This document shows, one piece after another, positions 1-5,440 of a stretch of DNA of 5,440 nucleotides (position 1 is the first letter of the stretch; each line of letters starts with the position of its first letter). The notes under the pieces were generated by a model. The model did not search any database. It was not told where the DNA came from and saw only the letters and a program-made list of their open reading frames with translations. Made by a program: the position numbers and the translations under genes. The DNA is taken from assembly GCA_044359885.1 (NCBI GenBank), contig JBIKLI010000301.1:1-5440 (forward strand). The letters are read 5' to 3'. The stretch is from CAIOSQ01 sp044359885. GTDB lineage: Bacteria > Pseudomonadota > Alphaproteobacteria > CACIAM-22H2.

Positions 1-225
1 AGACACCAGCAACTCGACGATCGGTCCCTCGAGGGCGATCCAGGCGACGTAGATCAGTCCGGACGGGACGCCGCACCACAGCAGCACGAACCAGCCATGG
101 AAGGACGGCAACGAATGGAGAGGCCGCGCAGACCGGGTTCTTGCCGTGGCGGCCGCGGACCGGCCGAGGAAATAGCCGCCGACGGACAGCACCAGAAGCA
201 GCAGGAACAGGAAGAAGAGCGACAT
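1..225 (-). CDS. pstC: PstC, phosphate ABC transporter permease (N-terminal part, cut by window edge)
   Basis: These are the first 75 codons of a permease subunit of the high-affinity phosphate ABC transporter PstSCAB. The protein sits in the inner membrane and, with PstA, passes phosphate delivered by PstS. The reverse complement reads open from an ATG at 225 to the left edge. The protein begins MSLFFLFLLLLVLSV, a hydrophobic first helix. A short Arg/Ala-rich cytoplasmic stretch follows, then the segment LHSLPSFHGWFVLLWCGVPS leading into a second helix. This extended N-terminus with an L-H-S-x-P-x-x-H-G motif is, from memory, typical of alphaproteobacterial PstC. The start lies 61 bases downstream of the pstS stop codon. 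A weak GGGGC ribosome-binding stretch precedes the ATG by about 5 bases. Family assignment rests on this N-terminal pattern and on position right after pstS. The core permease domain lies outside the window. Confidence 0.88.
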   Translation of the reverse strand, partial: MSLFFLFLLLLVLSVGGYFLGRSAAATARTRSARPLHSLPSFHGWFVLLWCGVPSGLIYVAWIALEGPIVELLVS

Positions 226-242
226 CGGCGCCCCGGTCAAGC

Positions 243-276
243 GGTGGGGCGGCCCCGGTCCGGGGGCCGCCCCGCC
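243..276 (-). promoter_or_regulatory. GC-only hairpin in the pstS-pstC gap
   Basis: Positions 246-256 and 263-273 are a perfect 11-bp inverted repeat made only of G and C, around a 6-base loop. One mismatch (245/274 in the minus-strand transcript) and two further pairs extend it to 243-276. It starts 10 bases after the pstS stop codon and ends about 20 bases before the pstC ATG. No T-run follows in the direction of transcription, so it is not a canonical intrinsic terminator. It could protect the 3' end of pstS mRNA or partly stop transcription, which would allow more binding protein than permease, as is usual for binding-protein transporters. The structure is seen; the role is inferred. Confidence 0.6.
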
Positions 277-285
277 ATGTTTGCG

Positions 286-1317
286 TCAGTTCAGGTTCAG
301 GTTGGTGAGGGCCTGGACGACCGCGCGCTGGGTCTCGCGATCCGTCGCTGGCAGCGTGATCAGGCCGCGGGAGGCCAGATAGCCCCGCTGACCGACCGCG
401 CGCTCGGAGGCGTACTCGGCCATGAACTCGCGCAGGCCGGGGATCACGCCGACATGCGCCTTCTTGAGGTAGATATACATCGACCGCGCGACCGGGTAGC
501 GGCCCGAGGAGATGTTCTCGAAGGTCGGCGCGACGCCGTCGACCGTCTTGCCTTCGATGCGGTCGCGGTTCTGGTCGAGGAACGAGTAGCCGAAGATCCC
601 GAATGCGCCCGGCGCGCCGGCGGCGAGACGCTGGACGATCAGGTTGTCGTTTTCGCCGGCCTCGATGAACTTGCCGTCCTCGCGCATCTGCTGGCAGCGG
701 CGATTGCGTTCGGCCGCGTCGGAGATCGCGCGGATCTCCGGAACGTTGGCGCAGCCGCCCAGCAGCACCAGCTCGTTGAACGAGTCGCGCGTACCCGAGG
801 TCGGGGGCGGACCCATCGCCTCGATGGCGAGCGCGGGGAGGGACGGGTCGACCTGGTTCCAGGTGTTGTACGGGTTGCGCACCCACTGGCCGTTCACCGG
901 CACCTCGCGCGCCAGAGCCCGCCAGATATGCTCGCGGGTAAGGTTCATGGACTGCGCTCCGCGGCGCGTCGCCATGACGATGCCGTCGAAGCCGATCTTC
1001 AGCTCGACGATGTCGGTGACGCCGTTCTGGCGGCAGGTGTTGAACTCGGCGGCCGTGATGCGCCGGGACGCGTTCGAGATGTCGGGATGGGTCACCCCGA
1101 CCCCCGCGCAAAAGGCCCGGAAACCTGCGCCCGTGCCGATCGATTCGACGATCGGCGCGCGGAACTGGCCGGCGCGGGCGAATTGCTCGGCCACCGCAGA
1201 CGTGAACGGAAACACGGTCGACGACCCGACGATCCGGATCTGGTCGCGGGCCGTCTGCCCGAATGCCGGACCGGCGGCGATCGCCGCGACCGCAGCGACG
1301 AGGATCGAAATCTTCAT
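286..1317 (-). CDS. pstS: PstS, periplasmic phosphate-binding protein
   Basis: This 343-residue protein captures phosphate in the periplasm and hands it to PstCA. Residues 1-20 form a Sec signal peptide (charged MK, hydrophobic core, cleavage probably after AFG at residue 20). The phosphate-pocket motifs of the family follow: GSSTVFPFT (31-39), GTGAGF (61-66), DISNASR (79-85), GFDGI (109-113) and TSGTRDSFNEL (173-183). Length fits the family. Four cysteines (C70, C95, C189, C208) could form two disulfides in the oxidising periplasm, which is an inference. The ATG at 1317 is preceded by a strong AAGGAG (1323-1328) with 5-base spacing, so the start is firm. The gene lies 88 bases after phoR on the same strand, with its own Pho box in that gap, and is followed by pstC. 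Expression under phosphate limitation through PhoB is therefore expected. The C-terminus NLNLN comes from a small direct repeat of about 6 bases and has no evident meaning. Confidence 0.96.
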   Translation of the reverse strand: MKISILVAAVAAIAAGPAFGQTARDQIRIVGSSTVFPFTSAVAEQFARAGQFRAPIVESIGTGAGFRAFCAGVGVTHPDISNASRRITAAEFNTCRQNGVTDIVELKIGFDGIVMATRRGAQSMNLTREHIWRALAREVPVNGQWVRNPYNTWNQVDPSLPALAIEAMGPPPTSGTRDSFNELVLLGGCANVPEIRAISDAAERNRRCQQMREDGKFIEAGENDNLIVQRLAAGAPGAFGIFGYSFLDQNRDRIEGKTVDGVAPTFENISSGRYPVARSMYIYLKKAHVGVIPGLREFMAEYASERAVGQRGYLASRGLITLPATDRETQRAVVQALTNLNLN

Positions 1318-1322
1318 GGGAT

Positions 1323-1328
1323 CTCCTT
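1323..1328 (-). promoter_or_regulatory. Shine-Dalgarno site of pstS
   Basis: AAGGAG on the minus strand lies 5 bases before the pstS ATG. It is the strongest ribosome-binding sequence in the window and fits the high expression expected of a binding protein. It fixes the pstS start. Confidence 0.85.
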
Positions 1329-1373
1329 GCGAGGGAATGCCCGGCGTGTTTAGCCCCCGCTCGCGACTAACCT

Positions 1374-1402
1374 GCGCCAGTTCGATTACATCCGTATGAC
1401 AG
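1374..1402 (-). promoter_or_regulatory. Pho box (PhoB operator) for pstS, with degenerate third repeat
   Basis: On the minus strand, positions 1402 to 1385 read CTGTCAT-ACGG-ATGTAAT. These are two heptamers separated by 4 bases, so they recur every 11 bases. The known PhoB consensus is CTGTCAT, a 4-base AT-rich spacer, then CTGTCAT or CTGTAAT. The first heptamer is perfect and the second differs from CTGTAAT only at its first base. The next register (1380 to 1374) reads CTGGCGC, a weak third repeat. The site begins 3 bases after the phoR stop codon and lies 68 bases upstream of the pstS ATG, where a PhoB-activated promoter is expected. The 4-base spacer is GC-richer than usual. A -10 element is not clear: TTAGTC (1370-1365) and CTAAAC (1353-1348) are both weak candidates. 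Confidence 0.8.
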
Positions 1403-1405
1403 CGA

Positions 1406-2737
<1,332 letters not shown>

Positions 2738-2819
2738 GGGGGCATCAAGGCCTTCCGCCGGGGACGCCGTCAAGCCGTCGCCGCGTCGCGATCGCGGCGT
2801 CGCAGATCGACAACCGGGC

Positions 2820-2837
2820 CGTCACGAAAGCGTGATG
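2820..2837. promoter_or_regulatory. Imperfect palindrome in the phoR-pmtA divergent gap
   Basis: The sequence TCACG-AAAG-CGTGA (2822-2835) is a perfect 5-bp inverted repeat. A G·T pair and a C-G pair extend it to 2820-2837. It is nearly central in the 146-bp region between the phoR and pmtA starts, where an operator controlling one or both genes would sit. Read in another way on the plus strand, CCGTCAC-GAAA-GCGTGAT (2819-2836) has Pho-box spacing. The first heptamer matches CTGTCAC at six of seven positions, but the second is poor. Which protein, if any, binds here cannot be told from sequence. No convincing -35/-10 pair was found for either gene. Confidence 0.35.
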
Positions 2838-2883
2838 CAGGGCGGCCAGCTTGGGCGACCGGACAGTTCGGGATGGTCTGGCG

Positions 2884-3522
2884 ATGATCGACACGCAAGG
2901 CGTCGTGCGCAGCTACCGGCGTTGGGCGCCGGTCTACGACATGGTCTTCGGCCGGCTGTTCGCGGGTCCGCGCGCCCAGGCGGCAGCGGCGGCGATTCGC
3001 GTCGGCGGGCGCGTGCTGGAGGTGGGCGTGGGCACGGGCATCGCGCTCGCCGCCTACCCACCGCCGCTGCGCGTCGTCGGCATCGACGTGTCGCGCGACA
3101 TGCTGGACCGGGCCCGTCGCCGCGTCGCCGAACTGGGCCTGTCGAATGTCGAAGCTCTGGCCGAGATGGATGCCCAGCGCCTCGCCTTCCCCGACGCCAG
3201 CTTCGACGTGGTCATGGCCCAGTACGTGGTCAACACCGTCCCCGATCCCGACGCGGCGCTCGACGAGTTCGCGCGCGTCCTGCGTCCGGGCGGCGAGATC
3301 ATCCTGGTCAATCGCATCGGCGCGGCCTCCGGCCCGCGGCGCATGGTCGAACGCGGACTGCAGCCGATCGTCGAGCGTCTGGGCTGGCGCACCGAGTTCC
3401 CGTTCGAGCGGTTCGAGTCGTGGCTGGCACGCACGCCGGCGCTCCATCTGGTCGAACGGCGCCCCATGCCCCCCTTCGGCCATTTCGCGCTGCTGAGATT
3501 TTCCAGGCGGCACGCGTCCTGA
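2884..3522 (+). CDS. pmtA: PmtA, phosphatidylethanolamine N-methyltransferase (Sinorhizobium type)
   Basis: This 212-residue soluble or membrane-associated methyltransferase uses S-adenosylmethionine to methylate phosphatidylethanolamine up to three times, giving phosphatidylcholine. It opens with SYRRWAPVYDMVFG (residues 10-23), a signature of alphaproteobacterial PmtA. SAM motif I, LEVGVGTG, is at 45-52. The acidic residue after strand 2 is in VGIDVS (D68), and AEMDAQRLAFPD (94-105) carries the adenine-side Asp. SFDVVMAQYVVNTVPDPD, LRPGGEIILVNRIGA and the terminal RRPMPPFGHFALLRF follow, all closely like the family as remembered. The ATG at 2884 has a weak GGATGG 7 bases upstream. A TTG at 2851 would add 11 residues without family resemblance. 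It is divergent from phoR. The next gene starts 47 bases downstream, so the two are probably co-transcribed. BtaB, the related betaine-lipid methyltransferase, is an alternative, but no btaA is beside it. Confidence 0.85.
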   Translation: MIDTQGVVRSYRRWAPVYDMVFGRLFAGPRAQAAAAAIRVGGRVLEVGVGTGIALAAYPPPLRVVGIDVSRDMLDRARRRVAELGLSNVEALAEMDAQRLAFPDASFDVVMAQYVVNTVPDPDAALDEFARVLRPGGEIILVNRIGAASGPRRMVERGLQPIVERLGWRTEFPFERFESWLARTPALHLVERRPMPPFGHFALLRFSRRHAS

Positions 3523-3569
3523 CGCGGCCCCACAATGACGGCAAACCGCCGACGTGAGAGGAAGCGACC

Positions 3570-4181
3570 ATGACAAGATTCGCCGATGCCCTGCGCGAGC
3601 AGCGTCACGACGACCATCGCCTCTATCACCATAGCCGCATCAACCAGGCGCTCCACCTGGTCAGCGCGACCTCCTTCCTGGTCGCCTACGCGCTGCTGCT
3701 GATCGATCCGCCGCTGGCCGCGCTGGTCGCCTGGCTGGTCGGCATGACGACGCGTCAGATCGGGCACTTCTTCTTCGAGCCCAAGTCGTTCGATCACGTC
3801 AACGACGCGACCCACGCGCACAAGGAGGCGATCAAGGTCGGCTACAACCTGCGCCGCAAGGTGTTCTTGATGGCGATCTGGGCGATGCTGCCGATGATCC
3901 TCCTCGCCGACCCCTCGCTGTTCGGGCTGGTCGAGCCGCATGACGACTGGCGCGAGTTCGTGCGCAGCGTCGGGCTGGTCTGGCTCGTGCTGGGGCTCGC
4001 CGGAGTCGCGTTCCGCATGGGGCAGCTGCTCTGGAGGGAGGATCTGATCGCCAGCCTCGCCTGGGCGACCAAGATCGCGACCGACCCGTTCTACGACGTC
4101 AAGCTCTATTGGCGCGCGCCGCTGCACCTCCTGCGTGGCGAGCTTTTCGCCCCCGAGTGGACCCGGGCCGTCAAGCGTTGA
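3570..4181 (+). CDS. DUF962/Mpo1-like multispan membrane protein
   Basis: This 203-residue integral membrane protein carries both signature motifs of the DUF962/YGL010w/Mpo1 family. H-x4-N-x3-H appears as H20...N25...H29 after a Tyr, and Q-x-G-H-x3-E appears as QIGHFFFEP (63-71). Yeast Mpo1 is an Fe(II)-dependent dioxygenase that shortens 2-hydroxy fatty acids by alpha-oxidation. The shared histidines suggest a metal site here, but the bacterial substrate is unknown. Four hydrophobic segments are visible, near 27-45, 47-69, 97-114 and 132-150. Between the second and third lies an unusual polar stretch, SFDHVNDATHAHKEAIK, with three more His. The C-terminal 45 residues are soluble-looking. The ATG at 3570 has GAGAGGAA (3556-3563) at good spacing. 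It follows pmtA by 47 bases on the same strand, and its stop is 18 bases from that of the convergent aminotransferase. A role in lipid metabolism is inferred from motif and neighbour. A fatty-acid hydroxylase-like enzyme is the main alternative. Confidence 0.72.
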   Translation: MTRFADALREQRHDDHRLYHHSRINQALHLVSATSFLVAYALLLIDPPLAALVAWLVGMTTRQIGHFFFEPKSFDHVNDATHAHKEAIKVGYNLRRKVFLMAIWAMLPMILLADPSLFGLVEPHDDWREFVRSVGLVWLVLGLAGVAFRMGQLLWREDLIASLAWATKIATDPFYDVKLYWRAPLHLLRGELFAPEWTRAVKR

Positions 4182-4207
4182 CGTCAGCCCGTGCGCGGGT
4201 CAGCGTC
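4180..4207. terminator. Hairpin spanning the two convergent stop codons
   Basis: An inner stem pairs 4187-4191 with 4196-4200 around the loop TGCG (one G·T pair). Beyond a 2x2 internal loop, an outer stem pairs 4180-4184 with 4203-4207 (one T·G pair). The structure includes most of the TGA of the upstream plus-strand gene (4179-4181) and the stop of the minus-strand aminotransferase (4200-4202). It is the only inverted repeat noticed in the 18-bp gap, and could act on both strands. No T-run follows on either side, so efficient intrinsic termination is doubtful. Confidence 0.35.
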
Positions 4208-5440
4208 TCGCGATCCGGCGCAGAGCCGCGCGCAGCAATTCTCCGCGCAAGCGGCGCGCGAGCGCCTTGGCCCGCGCGGCCGGCGGGAGGGCCGGGTCTT
4301 CCCACCACCATCCATCCCGCATCATCGCGGCGGCCGCGCTCACGAAGCGCGCCTCGACCTCGGCGAACGACGTCTCGTCGTGATTCAGGCTGAAGATCAG
4401 CCGTCCGGTCCCGACCCAGCTGAGCGCGAGACCGGCCGCGCGCAGGTAGTACTGGAGCATCCAGTTGTACCGGGACGGCCGTTCGTAGAGGACGGTCCAG
4501 ACCGTCGACATCGCGGCGACGCGCACCGGCAGGCCGCGTGCCTCGAGGGCGGCGTTGAGCCGTCGCGCACGCGCCCGCCAGGTCGCGTCGAGGCCCTCAT
4601 AGAGGGCGCGGACCTCCGGTGCGTCGAACCGCAGCAGGAACTGCCGCATCGCGGCCATGACATAGGGATGCGCGTTGAACGTGCCGCGCGCGAAGCAGAT
4701 GTCGGCCGGCCGGTCGTCGCGGAAGCGTCGCATCAGCGCCGCCTTGCCGCAGACGACGCCCACCGGCAGGCCGCCGCCCAGGGTCTTGCCGTAGGTCACC
4801 ATGTCGGCGCGCACGCCGAAATATTCCTGCGCGCCCCCGCGCGCCAGCCGAAAGCCCAGGAAGACCTCGTCGAGGATCAGCACGATGCCGCGTTCGGTGC
4901 AGACCTCGCGCAACCGCGCGAGCCACGCCGCATAGGCGGCGCGGTCGAAGCCGGCCGCGCGGCCGCTGCCGAACAGGCCCGAATCGCCCGGCGCCTGGAC
5001 GTTCGGATGCAGGGCCTGCACCGGATTGACCAGCACGCAGGCGATGTCGCGGCGCCGGCGCAGGACGCGCAGCGCCCGATCGGACATGTCGGCGAGCGTG
5101 TAGGTGGCGCCATGCGGCTCGGGATTGCCGACCCCTGGCTGAACGTCGCCCCACCAGCCGTGATAGGCGCCGCAGAAGCGCACGACATGGCTGCGCCCGG
5201 TATGGTAGCGCGCCAGGCGCACCGCCTGCATCACCGCTTCGGTTCCGGACATGTGGAACGAGACTGCGTCGAGACCCGAGATCGCCTTCAGCCGTTCGAC
5301 GTTCTCGGCGACGACGGGATGATAGGCGCCAAGCACGGGACCCAGCGCGTCGGCCTCGCCCACGGCCTCGCGGATGAAGCCCTTGTAGGCGTCGTAGCCC
5401 AGCAGGTTGACGCCATAGGATCCGGCCAGATCGTGGAAGA
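4200..5440 (-). CDS. Class III PLP-dependent aminotransferase, glutamate-1-semialdehyde aminomutase type (5' end outside window)
   Basis: The reading frame stays open to the right edge, so 412 complete C-terminal codons are visible and the true start lies beyond. A GTG at 5363 is internal: the residues before it (FHDLAGSYGVNLLGYD, FIREA) continue the family's N-terminal domain. The PLP fold-type I class III hallmarks are present. SGTEAVMQAVRLAR contributes to phosphate binding and CGAYHGWW matches the GSA-aminomutase YHG motif. ILDEVFLGFRL has the Asp (codon 4871-4869) that contacts the pyridine nitrogen. VTYGKTLGGGLPVG has the Schiff-base Lys (codon 4787-4785). RGTFNAHPYVMAAM matches the second-subunit phosphate loop. 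RYNWMLQYYLRA, SLNHDE and a triple Trp (GWWWED) mark a subgroup distinct from housekeeping HemL, so the substrate is unknown. After the Trp cluster comes an Ala/Arg-rich tail of about 27 residues. Family certain, biological role not. Full length and any fusion partner upstream cannot be judged. Confidence 0.85.
   Translation of the reverse strand, partial: FHDLAGSYGVNLLGYDAYKGFIREAVGEADALGPVLGAYHPVVAENVERLKAISGLDAVSFHMSGTEAVMQAVRLARYHTGRSHVVRFCGAYHGWWGDVQPGVGNPEPHGATYTLADMSDRALRVLRRRRDIACVLVNPVQALHPNVQAPGDSGLFGSGRAAGFDRAAYAAWLARLREVCTERGIVLILDEVFLGFRLARGGAQEYFGVRADMVTYGKTLGGGLPVGVVCGKAALMRRFRDDRPADICFARGTFNAHPYVMAAMRQFLLRFDAPEVRALYEGLDATWRARARRLNAALEARGLPVRVAAMSTVWTVLYERPSRYNWMLQYYLRAAGLALSWVGTGRLIFSLNHDETSFAEVEARFVSAAAAMMRDGWWWEDPALPPAARAKALARRLRGELLRAALRRIARR

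Noticed and set aside
97..1353. Long plus-strand open frames opposite pstS (97-1353 and 644-1399)
   Set aside because: They are antisense to a clear pstS, rich in Arg/Ala/Gly/Asp with no recognisable motif, and are explained by the GC-rich codon use of pstS.
2781..2808. CGCGATCGCG palindrome and the 14-base-spaced GCGTCGC direct repeats upstream of phoR
   Set aside because: Short, GC-only words of this kind are expected by chance at this base composition, and the repeats do not match a known operator.
2851..2853. TTG as the start of pmtA
   Set aside because: The 11 added residues do not resemble PmtA N-termini, and the ATG at 2884 has a plausible ribosome-binding sequence directly before the conserved region.
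2770..4127. Minus-strand open frames opposite pmtA and the Mpo1-like gene (2770-3576, 3054-4127)
   Set aside because: Composition is that of antisense frames (many His, Asp, Arg, Gln), there is no domain pattern, and the plus-strand genes carry convincing family motifs.
5361..5363. GTG as the start of the aminotransferase
   Set aside because: The frame is open upstream to the window edge and the upstream residues continue the family's N-terminal domain, so this is an internal Val codon.

Overview
The window is a GC-rich, gene-dense stretch that reads as an alphaproteobacterial chromosome. The gene order phoR-pstS-pstC, the Sinorhizobium-type phosphatidylethanolamine N-methyltransferase and the strong G/C bias at third codon positions all point that way. 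A Rhodospirillales-like or Rhizobiales-like lineage is plausible, but the genus cannot be named from sequence reading alone. Long open frames on the antisense strand are common here because of the base composition, and they were not taken as genes.

Layout. Positions 1-2737 (minus strand) hold a phosphate-sensing and uptake block. In transcription order it is phoR (sensor histidine kinase, ending at 1406), pstS (periplasmic phosphate-binding protein, 1317 to 286) and the first 75 codons of pstC (permease, 225 to the left edge). An 18-bp Pho box followed by a degenerate third repeat lies in the 88-bp gap between phoR and pstS. The pstS-pstC gap holds a very GC-rich perfect 11-bp hairpin. Positions 2884-4181 (plus strand) hold two lipid-related genes, probably one operon: pmtA (phosphatidylcholine synthesis by methylation) and a DUF962/Mpo1-like multispan membrane protein. 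They are divergent from phoR across a 146-bp gap that contains an imperfect palindrome. Positions 4200-5440 (minus strand) hold the C-terminal 412 residues of a class III PLP-dependent aminotransferase of the glutamate-1-semialdehyde aminomutase type. It is convergent with the Mpo1-like gene, and the two stop codons lie inside one short hairpin.

How the parts fit. PhoR would, with a PhoB encoded outside the window, switch on pstS-pstC and the rest of the transporter under phosphate limitation. PmtA and the Mpo1-like protein would act on membrane lipids. Divergence from phoR makes a link between phosphate status and phospholipid head-group chemistry conceivable but unproven. The aminotransferase has no evident functional tie to the rest. 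No RNA genes, mobile elements, CRISPR arrays or long repeats were seen. No stretch over 300 bases lacks a gene. The region is mostly ordinary. The most interesting points are the pmtA/Mpo1-like pairing, the phoR/pmtA divergent control region, and the aminotransferase with its Arg-rich C-terminal tail.
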